64,000 nucleotides of DNA from JACCXM01 sp046328335 (lineage in GTDB: Bacteria; Chloroflexota; Chloroflexia; Thermomicrobiales; UBA6265): assembly GCA_046328335.1 (NCBI GenBank), contig JAXLWU010000001.1, positions 310,001-374,000 of the forward strand, written 5' to 3'. Of the stretch, positions 16,738 through 24,327 are shown one piece after another (position 1 is the stretch's first letter; the number at the start of each line of letters is the position of its first letter). The position numbers and the translations under genes were made by a program. The notes under the pieces are model-generated. The model worked only from the letters and a program-made list of their open reading frames with translations. It searched no databases and had not been told where the DNA came from.

Positions 16738-17688
16738 ATGACAATGGTTGATCGCAACGAGCAGGGAATCCCGATGCGGCCACTGGGGAAAACCGGGGTT
16801 GATGTCTCGCTCCTTTGCCTGGGTGGGTTCCACATCGGCCGTCCGCCGGAAGACGAGGCGATCCGGATCGTCCACACCGCGATCTACAATGGCATTACGT
16901 TCATGGACAACGCTTGGGAATACAACGACGGCGAGTCCGAACGGCGGATGGGCGTGGCGCTGGCGCAGGATGGATACCGCGCCAAGGCGTTCCTGATGAC
17001 CAAGAACTGTGCCCACGATCGCACCCATGCCAACTCGATGGTCAAACTGGAAGAGAGCCTGCGCCGGCTGCAGACCGATCACCTTGATCTCTGGCAGATT
17101 CATGAAGTGGTCTGGTCGACCGACCCCGACCGCATCTTCGCTCCGGGCGGCGCGGCGGACGCGATGCTCAAGGCGAAAGAGCAGGGCAAGGTCCGCTTCA
17201 TCGGTTTCACCGGGCACAAGAGCCCGGCCATCTTCCGCCGGATGCTCTCCCAGGGGTTCCCCTGGGATACCCTCCAGATGCCGATCAGCGTGCTCGATGC
17301 CCACTTCAACTCGTTCCAGCGGGAGATTCTGCCGATCGCCGCCGAGCAGGGAATTGGCGTCATCGGCATGAAAAGCCTCGCCTGCGGTCATCTCTTCGAT
17401 GACCCGGAAGTGACCATATCGGCCGAGGAGGCGATTCGCTACGCGATGACGCAGCCTATCTCCTCCCTCTGCGTCGGTGTCGATTCGATGCAGGTGCTGG
17501 AACAGGACCTGCGTGTAGCGCGGGAATTCGTGCCGATGACGGAGGCGGAACAGATTGCGGCGCTGGACGAGGTCTACCACCACTCCTGGGATGGGCGGCA
17601 CGAACCGTTCAAGATTTCCCACGACTACGAAGGGAACGAAGCGCGGCGCGAGCATGGTCTGCCGATCAAAGTGGCTGCCGCGGACTGA
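16738..17688 (+). CDS. aldo/keto reductase
   Basis: 316 residues from ATG 16738; a second ATG at 16744 has better spacing to GGAGG. The AKR catalytic tetrad is visible: Asp and Tyr in DNAWEYND, Lys in LMTKNC and His in LDLWQIHEV. The barrel continues with KVRFIGFTGH and GVIGMKSLACGHL. NADPH-dependent carbonyl reduction is the expected reaction; substrate unknown. It is followed on the same strand by an LLM oxidoreductase. Confidence 0.88.
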   Translation: MTMVDRNEQGIPMRPLGKTGVDVSLLCLGGFHIGRPPEDEAIRIVHTAIYNGITFMDNAWEYNDGESERRMGVALAQDGYRAKAFLMTKNCAHDRTHANSMVKLEESLRRLQTDHLDLWQIHEVVWSTDPDRIFAPGGAADAMLKAKEQGKVRFIGFTGHKSPAIFRRMLSQGFPWDTLQMPISVLDAHFNSFQREILPIAAEQGIGVIGMKSLACGHLFDDPEVTISAEEAIRYAMTQPISSLCVGVDSMQVLEQDLRVAREFVPMTEAEQIAALDEVYHHSWDGRHEPFKISHDYEGNEARREHGLPIKVAAAD

Positions 17689-17776
17689 GCCGGCATCCAG
17701 ATAACGGTCTCCTCCAGCAATCTCGCGGTCTCGGAGGCTGACGCGTCCGCGAGCGCGGCGGCCTATTCGCCAGGGC

Positions 17777-18739
17777 ATGAGGGAAAACCAGATGACGCAT
17801 CAGGCTCTCCGGGACCGCGTCGGCATCGCCTTCTTTCCACGCAGTTCCGCGCAGGCGGTCGATCTCTGCGTCCGCGCCGAACGGGCAAACGTGAGCAACG
17901 CCTGGATGGTAATGCCGGCGACCAATGTGGACACCCTGACCACGCTTGCCGCGGCCGCGGTCAAGACCGAACGCATCACCCTCGGAACGACCATCGTGCC
18001 GGCCTTTACCCGGCACCCCCTGGCGTTTGTCACGCAGGCGCTGGCCCTGGAGGGCCTTGCCCCCGGGCGATTCGATCTCGGTATCGGGACCGCGCACGCG
18101 CGAACGATGGTCGACGTTTACCACGTTGCATTCGATCAACCCTTGCAGCGCCTGATCGAGTACCTGAATGTGATCCAGCCCGCGCTCAAGACGGGATCGG
18201 TCCATTTCAAGGGGGAGTATTACGAAGCCGACGCAACCTTCCCGGTCGCGCCCGGCACCCCGGTTCCGATCGCCGCACTGCGCGCACCCGCGTTTCGCGC
18301 CGCGGGCCGGCTGGCGGATGGGGCGATGACCTGGAATTGCCCGACCGCCTACGTGGAACAGGTTGCCCTTCCCGCCCTGCGGGAAGGCGCGGCAAGCGCC
18401 GGTCGCGATCGGCCGCGGTTGATGGTCCACGTGCCGGTGATGGTGACGACCGATCGGGATGAAGTGCACCGGCGGGCGGGGGAGCAACTGCGCTACTACG
18501 CCGCGGCGCCCTTCTATGCCCGCATGTTCGCCGACGCTGGCTACCCCTTGAAACCGGACGGGGCCGTCTCGCCCGCTCTCATCGACGACCTCGTGGTCAG
18601 TGGGACATCGGAGCAGATCGCCGGCGCCTTGCGGCAGCGGTTGGCGAACGGGTTTGACGTACTGATGGTGAACCCGCTGCGCACCGAGGACGATAGCGCC
18701 CACGAGGACGCCTTGCTGGAGGTTCTCGGGAATCTGTAG
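17777..18739 (+). CDS. LLM class flavin-dependent oxidoreductase (F420-type)
   Basis: 320 residues. Luciferase-like fold: AERANVSNAWMVMPATNVDTLTTLA... TERITLGTTIVPAFTRHPL, then GRFDLGIGTAH and the C-terminal DGAMTWNCP segment. The TxxxPxxTRHP region resembles F420-dependent methylene-H4MPT reductase-like enzymes. ATG 17777 has a weak upstream site. It sits 88 bases after the aldo/keto reductase and may be co-transcribed. Substrate unknown. Confidence 0.86.
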   Translation: MRENQMTHQALRDRVGIAFFPRSSAQAVDLCVRAERANVSNAWMVMPATNVDTLTTLAAAAVKTERITLGTTIVPAFTRHPLAFVTQALALEGLAPGRFDLGIGTAHARTMVDVYHVAFDQPLQRLIEYLNVIQPALKTGSVHFKGEYYEADATFPVAPGTPVPIAALRAPAFRAAGRLADGAMTWNCPTAYVEQVALPALREGAASAGRDRPRLMVHVPVMVTTDRDEVHRRAGEQLRYYAAAPFYARMFADAGYPLKPDGAVSPALIDDLVVSGTSEQIAGALRQRLANGFDVLMVNPLRTEDDSAHEDALLEVLGNL

Positions 18740-18766
18740 GGCTGACGGCCCGCACTCCAACACGCG

Positions 18767-18918
18767 CCCTCACCCCAACTCCTCTCCCGCCGAGCGGCTG
18801 ACAAGGGGAGGTATCACGGCCTCGCCGCGCTGGCCCTCACCCCAACCCTGGCTCCCTCCCGAGCCTCCCTCCGCCGGAGGGAGGAGTCCCCCGTCGAGCC
18901 GGGAGAGGGGCCTTTGCC
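18767..18918. repeat. dispersed repeat family C (CCCTCACCCCAAC...)
   Basis: Two tandem starts of CCCTCACCCCAAC, each followed by CTCTCCCGC-like sequence and closing with GGGAGAGGGGC. The same unit is at 44074-44112 and, split by an IS, at 55260-55275 plus 56439 onward. Confidence 0.75.
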
Positions 18919-19082
18919 GGCCTCGTCGCCGTTCCGCGCCAGGGTGAACGCCCCAATGCAGCCATGCCTACCCCTGTGAACCGCCGAGCGGGAGAGCGGC
19001 TTTTTGTTGCTTCGTGAGCGACCCCGACGCCAGGCGGACGTTCGTTGTCAGCCGACGGCGGCTCATCGTAACGCGCAGTCGA

Positions 19083-19175
19083 TGTGTCGTCCCGACGAAG
19101 GAGGGACCTCGTCGTACGCGCACGTCACGACGAGCGACGTGATGCTTCGCCGCGGTGCGGAAGGACACCATGGAC
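19083..19175 (+). repeat. dispersed repeat family B copy
   Basis: Core TGTCGTCCCGACGAAGGAGG followed by GACCTCG, then a distal half with GTGATGCTTCGCCGCGG. Matches copies at 28097, 50027, 57752 and 6451. Confidence 0.65.
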
Positions 19176-19199
19176 GTGAGGCGCTGGAGGGTTGCACAT

Positions 19200-19245
19200 G
19201 GGGAAAGCGAGACCAGGACGGCTTGCTGCCCTGATCTCGCTCCCC
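19200..19245 (-). terminator. long stem-loop after the nos operon
   Basis: GGGG-AGCGAGA-T-CAGG pairs with CCTG-G-TCTCGCT-TT-CCCC (about 16 pairs, one wobble, a TT bulge). It begins 25 bases after the cytochrome c stop, where the nos operon would end. There is no T-run, so the call rests on the stem and its position. Confidence 0.5.
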
Positions 19246-19269
19246 GATGATCGTCGAACGTCTTCGCGA

Positions 19270-19743
19270 CTACTTCAACGTTTTGATGTACTCGATGATG
19301 TCGGAAATCTGATCGTCCGTCAGCATGCCGCCGAAGGGCGGCATCGAGGGTGGGAATCCCTTCACCACCTTTTTCATCGGATCCAGGATCGACTCGCGCA
19401 GGTACGCCTCATCGGCGACGACCGTCGTCCCGTCTTCCAGCGCCACGTCGTGACCGTAGAGCCCCTTCCATGTCGGTCCGACCAGCGCGGAGCCATCGGT
19501 CGAGTGGCAGGCCAGGCAGACGGCCGCGGCGGTCTTGCCGCGTTCCGCCGCGGCGAGATCGACATCACCGGCCAGCGGCGTGGCGCCTGGTGAGGCGGCG
19601 GGAGAGGCTTCCTGCGCCATAGCCGTCCCCGCCCCGGGCGTCCCACCGGGGGTTGGCGTTTCCTGACCAGCGACACCCGCGATGAACAGGCCGAAGGCGG
19701 CGGTCGCGACGACGCCGATCAGAACCGGACCTCGCTTGATCAT
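19270..19743 (-). CDS. monohaem cytochrome c of the nos cluster
   Basis: 157 residues from ATG 19743, preceded by GGGAGGTCAG (the upstream in-frame ATG at 19755 is part of that site's context). A hydrophobic N-terminus (VLIGVVATAAFGLFIAGVAG) serves as signal or membrane anchor, then a Pro/Ala/Thr-rich linker, then a class I cytochrome domain with the haem site CLACH and the distal Met in MPPFGGMLTDDQ. The VGPTWKGLYG and DDQISDIIEYIKTLK segments match small c cytochromes related to cytochrome oxidase subunit II domains. As last gene of the nos operon it probably passes electrons to NosZ. Confidence 0.88.
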   Translation of the reverse strand: MIKRGPVLIGVVATAAFGLFIAGVAGQETPTPGGTPGAGTAMAQEASPAASPGATPLAGDVDLAAAERGKTAAAVCLACHSTDGSALVGPTWKGLYGHDVALEDGTTVVADEAYLRESILDPMKKVVKGFPPSMPPFGGMLTDDQISDIIEYIKTLK

Positions 19744-19841
19744 CTGACCTCCCATGTCTGTATCCCCTTGTCCTCATCGCATCAGTTGGGTATGCCAACC
19801 GGACAACGATCCGGAGCCGCCGTCCCAGCAGCGGCCCTGGA

Positions 19842-20306
19842 TCACGCGGGTGGCTGAGTCGCCTCGTCCCATGTCAGCACGTCGCCACCGCTGGTAGCAC
19901 GGAACGCTGCGGCGTCTTCCCGTTTGGCGAAGGCTACGACACCCGTCCCCATCGGAGTGGCGCCGTCGTCTCCGCGGACATAGGCCGCCGTGGTGGCATC
20001 GATCCATTTGCCATTGGCGCGATCGTGTACCCACGCGTGGCGGTCTTGCCGACCCTGTTCGGCAACGGTCAGCAGTAGTTCGCCAGGGTCGTCGAACAAC
20101 ATCGGTTCGCCGCTACCAGACGTCAATGCCGCCGCGAACCGCTCTTCGGAGATGATCATCCCGCAGCGGTCGCACGTGTCCCGGCCGTAGGAGATTTCGG
20201 GCGGTCCCGCCGCGGCTGGTTGTCCCCCACACCCGATCAGGGCCAGCGGGGTCAGCGCCGCGCCCGCGAGAACGATCCGACGAGAGAGCAAGACGCTCGC
20301 GTTCAT
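19842..20306 (-). CDS. nosL: NosL, copper chaperone lipoprotein
   Basis: 154 residues from ATG 20306, which overlaps the nosY stop (ATGA). The lipobox LALIGC near residues 20-25 predicts a lipid-anchored protein outside the cytoplasmic membrane. The NosL metal site CDRCGM with MIISEERFAA follows at about residue 45, then DDPGELL. NosL binds Cu(I) and delivers it for assembly of the NosZ copper sites. The open frame extends over nosY but only this part is NosL-like. Confidence 0.93.
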   Translation of the reverse strand: MNASVLLSRRIVLAGAALTPLALIGCGGQPAAAGPPEISYGRDTCDRCGMIISEERFAAALTSGSGEPMLFDDPGELLLTVAEQGRQDRHAWVHDRANGKWIDATTAAYVRGDDGATPMGTGVVAFAKREDAAAFRATSGGDVLTWDEATQPPA

Positions 20307-21124
20307 CGGAAATCGGTCCGACGGAACAGCCAATAGCCGAGCGGCAAGGGGACGAGCACCCAGGCGAGGAGGAGCGCCAGGAGCAACCAGGTGAGGCTCG
20401 CGCCAAGGCGATCGATGGCAAACGCGCCGGCTGGGCCGAGGACCTCCAGCGACGACTGCAGGAGGTTCACCCCGGCCAGTTTGTAGACATCGAGCGGATT
20501 GATCAGGGTCAATCCCAGCATCGTCGCTGGCGTCATCTTCATGACCAGAGCACTCCCCATCAACCCCAGATCGCCAATCATGACGAACAGAAGCCAGAGG
20601 GTCAGGGCGATGCCGAGCGCCGCCGACGTGCGCGGGACGAAACTGGAGACCAGATAGCCGACACTGAGCATCGCCAGACCGAGCAGCATGGTCAACGCGA
20701 CGAGCAGCACGAACTGCTCCAGTCCGGCGTTCCCGCCGCGGAAGGCCATCACCACGCCAGCCGCGCCGAGGCCGAAGGCGAGCACCAGCACGAGCGATAC
20801 GGCGGCCCCGAGATACTTGCCGAGATAGAGTTCGCCCGGTCCGATCGGGAGCGCCAACTCGTAATCGAGGAAGCGGCCTTCCCGGTCCGTGACGATGGCC
20901 TGGGCGCCGATCGTCAACCCGATGAGGGGAACGATCAGCAGCATCAGGTTCATCAGTCCGGCAGACGTGCGTCCGAATCCGGGTTGGCCGGTGAGGGTCG
21001 ATCCCGACATGGCGACGCTCGAGAAGGCAATGCTCAGGACGAGGAAGAGCGCCGTGTAGAGGAGAAACCAGCGGTTGCGCAATCCACCGCGGATCTCCTT
21101 GCCGCCAATCGTCCGCAGAATCAT
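20303..21124 (-). CDS. nosY: NosY, ABC-2 type permease
   Basis: 273 residues from ATG 21124, overlapping the nosF stop; an in-frame GTG lies three codons upstream. Six hydrophobic segments, with KEIRGGLRNRWFLLYT at the start and the conserved TDREGRFLDYELALPIGPGELYLGKYLG loop after the second segment, match NosY permeases. It forms the membrane part of the NosDFY complex with NosF, needed for maturation of the NosZ CuZ centre. Confidence 0.93.
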   Translation of the reverse strand: MILRTIGGKEIRGGLRNRWFLLYTALFLVLSIAFSSVAMSGSTLTGQPGFGRTSAGLMNLMLLIVPLIGLTIGAQAIVTDREGRFLDYELALPIGPGELYLGKYLGAAVSLVLVLAFGLGAAGVVMAFRGGNAGLEQFVLLVALTMLLGLAMLSVGYLVSSFVPRTSAALGIALTLWLLFVMIGDLGLMGSALVMKMTPATMLGLTLINPLDVYKLAGVNLLQSSLEVLGPAGAFAIDRLGASLTWLLLALLLAWVLVPLPLGYWLFRRTDFR

Positions 21125-22020
21125 GTGGTCCACAGCAGTCGCTCCACATCGAAGTCCTCGAGATCGACCCCGGCCTTCGCCAGTCGCTCCAGGACCTCGG
21201 CTTTCTGATGCGGCTGAACCGCCACGGTCAGTACCTTGCCGTCGGCGGTGCGCTCGACGGTGTAATCGACGAGCGCATGCAGCGCCTCGTTGACGTGACC
21301 GTTGCGGAGGAAGAGCACCATGCGCGAGGTTTCACCCAGCCCGCGCATGAAGGCGGCCGGGGTGAGTTCATTGACGAGCCGGCCCTGATCCAGCAGCAGC
21401 ACGCGGTCGGCGAGCGCCAGGATGTCTTCCGGACGGTGCGAGGAGAAGACGAGGGTCAAGCCTTCCCCTTTGAGTCGTTTCAGCAGCTGCAACAGATCGG
21501 CACGGCCGCGAGCGTCGAGATTGGCCGTCGGCTCGTCGAGCAGCAGCACCGAGGGCGAACCGATCAGGGCAAGCGCGAGGGAGAGGCGCTGCCGCATGCC
21601 GCCGGAGAGCGCGCCCACCGCTTTGTCACTCTCGGCGGCGATCCCCAGTTGGGAGAGCCGCGCTTCCCCTTCGGCGAGCGACGCTCGCTTCAACCGGGCC
21701 ACGTAATCCGTCACCTCGGCGACGGACATCGGCGCTACGGGAAGATCCTGCGGGACATACCCGATGCGAGCGCGAGCCTGTTGGCCGTGTCGCGCCGGGT
21801 CGATACCGTCGATGCGGACCGTGCCGTCATAGCGGGCCAGGCCCAGCAGGCAACGCAACACGGTGGTCTTGCCGGCGCCGTTCGGCCCCCAGAGGGCGAC
21901 GCTTTCCTGCCCCGCAATGTCAAACGAGACATCGGCGAGCGCGCGTACCGAGCCATAGCGCTTGGTGAGATCGGCGACGTGAATGGCGGGATGCGTCACG
22001 GGAAGCGTTACCTCACTCAT
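21121..22020 (-). CDS. nosF: NosF, ABC transporter ATPase
   Basis: 299 residues from ATG 22020, overlapping the nosD stop (ATGA); the open frame goes 16 codons further up inside nosD. Walker A GPNGAGKTT, Q-loop YVPQD, signature LSGGMRQR, Walker B LLLDEPTANLD and switch SSHRPED are all present. It drives the NosDFY complex with NosY. Confidence 0.94.
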   Translation of the reverse strand: MSEVTLPVTHPAIHVADLTKRYGSVRALADVSFDIAGQESVALWGPNGAGKTTVLRCLLGLARYDGTVRIDGIDPARHGQQARARIGYVPQDLPVAPMSVAEVTDYVARLKRASLAEGEARLSQLGIAAESDKAVGALSGGMRQRLSLALALIGSPSVLLLDEPTANLDARGRADLLQLLKRLKGEGLTLVFSSHRPEDILALADRVLLLDQGRLVNELTPAAFMRGLGETSRMVLFLRNGHVNEALHALVDYTVERTADGKVLTVAVQPHQKAEVLERLAKAGVDLEDFDVERLLWTT

Positions 22021-23582
22021 TGCGCTACCTCCATTCGGGCCGACCGCGGCAATTGCCGGCGCCGCCACCCCGACCGCGGCCTTCTCGCGACGGCGTAGAC
22101 AGCGCCAGCAACCCCGCCGAGCGCCATCCCGCTCAAGGCAAGGCCAAGTCGATCGCGCGGCGATTCTGGCGTAAGTGGTGGCAATGCCGGAGCCGCGTCC
22201 GGCGCCATCAGCGGCGCGGAATCGGTCAGTTTCTCCTCTGGCCGCACCGAGGGCATCGCCCGGGCGGCGAAATCGATCGCGCTCGCGGCCGGCGTGAACG
22301 CGAAGAGGCGCAGGAGTGGATTGGCATCGACGAGCGATTCGAACAAGCGCTGCGAACGATACGGAACGTCGCCTATGCCATCGGCATTGGCGTCATAGCC
22401 GGCATAATCGCTCCAGTAGTTGCCACCTCCATGGTCGGACCACGTTATGTCCTGAAGTTGCCCGCGACCGATAATCGCCACATGCTCCGCGTTGTCGACA
22501 AACGCATTGCCGGTCACCGTGTTATGGCGGACGGCGGGAAGAAAGCCGATGCCGACATGGTTGTACGCAAAGACATTGTCCTGAATGTAGTTCTCGATTC
22601 CTGGTTCGCGGGGAGAGGTATCGACCTGGATCGCGATCTGGTTGTTGACGAATCGATTGCCGGCAATGACTGCGCCATCCACATCTTTGAGGCCGATGCC
22701 GCCTCCGCTGGGGCCATGGTTGTTGACGATCCGATTCCCGATGACATGGGGATTGCGACTGTACATGATGTAGAGCCCAATCGAGTTCTGGCTGAGCGAA
22801 TTGCCTTCGATGGTTGCGCCGTCGCTGTACATCAGGTGCAACCCATAGCGACCACGATCGAACGTATTGTGCCGGACGATGCCGTCGTTGGAGTACCAGA
22901 GGATAATGTCCCGGCCGTCACTGGCGGCGTTGCCCTCGATGAGCACCCTATCGCTGTACCAGGTCTTGATGCCGTCGCCGCGGCGGGCGATATCGATCTG
23001 CTTGCCGAGGATGACGTTATCGCGCGCAATGCTGTCCGGCGCCTGCTTCAGATAAATGCCGAACAGCGAGTCCTCGATGTGATTGCCCTCGATCGTCGCC
23101 GTTGCGTTCTCGACAATGATCGCGGCGTCCTCGTGATCGAGATTGTCTCCCGTGCCGCGCAACGTCATGCCGCGCAGCGTGACGTCCTCCGTGTCCTTGA
23201 TGGTGACCAGCGAACCGGTGTCGCCACCGTCAATGACGGCGCCCTCGGTGCCGATGATCGTCAGCGGCCGGTCGATCACGATGCCGCCGGGGTAGACGCC
23301 GCCGCGGACCTCGATCGTTGCCCCGGCGGGCGCGGCGGCGATGGCCTCGCGCAAAGAGGTGACGTCGCAGGAGGGGCAGACCGCGATCGGGGAATCCGCC
23401 CCCCGGGTCGTGGCCGGCAGGGCCAGCGCGGTGACCGCGAAGACCATCCCCACCATCACCGGGCGGGCGAGGCGGACGAGGCGGGCGCCGCCCCTGCTTC
23501 TGACGTTCCGTAGGGGCGACGCCTGCGTCGCCCGCTTTGCCGGCGTTCCGTCGCCTGCCCGGAAGGTGCTAGCGGGCCGCAT
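22017..23582 (-). CDS. nosD: NosD, periplasmic-side copper-site maturation factor
   Basis: Up to 521 residues from ATG 23582, which overlaps the end of the upstream membrane-protein gene by 14 bases. After a hydrophobic export segment (about residues 40-60) the protein is a right-handed beta-helix of repeated N-x-[IVF] rungs (GNHIEDSLFGIYL, GNSLSQNSIGLYIMYS, GGNYWSDYAGYDANADGIGDVPY), as in NosD, with a C-terminal membrane helix near residues 485-505. The first 40 residues are unusual: codons about 16-25 are made of a family A palindromic repeat (23509-23535), so the true start could be an internal ATG near residue 43 (23456). Confidence 0.93.
   Translation of the reverse strand: MRPASTFRAGDGTPAKRATQASPLRNVRSRGGARLVRLARPVMVGMVFAVTALALPATTRGADSPIAVCPSCDVTSLREAIAAAPAGATIEVRGGVYPGGIVIDRPLTIIGTEGAVIDGGDTGSLVTIKDTEDVTLRGMTLRGTGDNLDHEDAAIIVENATATIEGNHIEDSLFGIYLKQAPDSIARDNVILGKQIDIARRGDGIKTWYSDRVLIEGNAASDGRDIILWYSNDGIVRHNTFDRGRYGLHLMYSDGATIEGNSLSQNSIGLYIMYSRNPHVIGNRIVNNHGPSGGGIGLKDVDGAVIAGNRFVNNQIAIQVDTSPREPGIENYIQDNVFAYNHVGIGFLPAVRHNTVTGNAFVDNAEHVAIIGRGQLQDITWSDHGGGNYWSDYAGYDANADGIGDVPYRSQRLFESLVDANPLLRLFAFTPAASAIDFAARAMPSVRPEEKLTDSAPLMAPDAAPALPPLTPESPRDRLGLALSGMALGGVAGAVYAVARRPRSGWRRRQLPRSARMEVAQ
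23509..23535. repeat. family A repeat arm inside the nosD leader
   Basis: CGTAGGGGCGACGCCTGCGT followed by CGCCCGC contains a perfect 8-bp inner palindrome (GGCGACGC/GCGTCGCC) and matches one arm of the repeats at 1783-1844 and 49922-49988. Here it lies in the reading frame of nosD. Confidence 0.7.
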
Positions 23583-24219
23583 CGCCAGTTCTCCACTGCC
23601 AGATCGTGGCTGCCAGCACCAGCAGCGCGGCGATCGCGGCCAACCAGAACCCGGACATGAACATCGCCTCGGTGCTGAACTGCCCGATCATCCCCACCCC
23701 CACGATGTGCGGCGTAAATGGCTTGATCGAACTGCTCAGTGCCGCGTGCGGATCGAGGTTATGGCCGGCGTAATAAAGCCAGGCGAATAGGTCGGCGACA
23801 AAGACAACCGGGAAAATGATGATCGGCAGGCGCGCTAGGGTGCGCCAGACGCCGCGCAATCCCAACGAAACGACGGTGACCAGCGCGATCAACGGAATGG
23901 CGAAGAGCGCGATCTGCCGCTCGAAGACGGCGGCGGTATCGAGTTTCATCATCCCGATATAGTGATTCAGCCCGTCCACCTCCGACACGTCACCGCTCAA
24001 CTGGTAGGCAAAGGCCTCGATGCGCAGACCCTTCGGGTACTGCGGCGCGTGGAGCGTGATCCCCCAGTAGGGCAGGAGCAGCGAGACGAGCAGCATTCCG
24101 GCCGGGATGACCATCAGGAAGAACTCGACAGCGCGTCGCTTTGTCGAGGCCGATACGCCGGCCGTCGGTATGGGCATCGGGAGCGGTTGCAACGCGGGCT
24201 TGGCTGGCATGCTAGTCAT
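23569..24219 (-). CDS. nos-cluster polytopic membrane protein (NosB-like)
   Basis: 216 residues; ATG 24219 follows GGAGATCGTACCC. About five hydrophobic segments. A soluble loop after the first helix has PYWGITLHAPQYPKGL and a later NGLNHYIGM, a pattern I associate with membrane proteins next to clade II nosZ genes. Conserved His in NHYIG and HNLDPHA could bind metal or haem. Its position between nosZ and nosD, where clade II clusters carry nosB, supports a role in N2O reduction; the exact family name is inference. Confidence 0.75.
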   Translation of the reverse strand: MTSMPAKPALQPLPMPIPTAGVSASTKRRAVEFFLMVIPAGMLLVSLLLPYWGITLHAPQYPKGLRIEAFAYQLSGDVSEVDGLNHYIGMMKLDTAAVFERQIALFAIPLIALVTVVSLGLRGVWRTLARLPIIIFPVVFVADLFAWLYYAGHNLDPHAALSSSIKPFTPHIVGVGMIGQFSTEAMFMSGFWLAAIAALLVLAATIWQWRTGDAAR

Positions 24220-24234
24220 GGGTACGATCTCCGG

Positions 24235-24321
24235 GGAGCGGCAGTGGTTTCACTGCCGCTCCACTGATGGTAGTTTGGTCGTTTTGGCCATCGGGGCGGG
24301 CGTCAAGACGCTCACCCCGGC
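24235..24321 (-). promoter_or_regulatory. two intercistronic hairpins between nosZ and the next gene
   Basis: A perfect 12-bp stem with a 4-base loop at 24235-24262 (GGAGCGGCAGTG / CACTGCCGCTCC), and a second imperfect stem at 24294-24321 just after the nosZ stop. Neither is followed by a T-run in the direction of nos transcription. They may protect nosZ mRNA or reduce read-through so that nosZ is made in excess of nosDFYL. Confidence 0.55.
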
Positions 24322-24327
24322 TGGCTC

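Larger units (their letters stand above)
18740..19269. other. gene-free stretch made largely of dispersed repeats
   Basis: 530 bases between convergent transcription units. It holds a compound family C repeat (18767-18918), a family B copy (core 19083-19111) and a long stem-loop at 19200-19245. No protein-like reading frame is supported. Confidence 0.65.

Noticed and set aside
19842..21149. 435-residue frame covering nosL and nosY region
   Set aside because: Only the part after 20306 is NosL-like; the rest is an out-of-frame reading of nosY.
22020..23513. 497-residue plus-strand frame across nosD
   Set aside because: Antisense shadow; nosD and its ATGA-coupled neighbours explain the same DNA.
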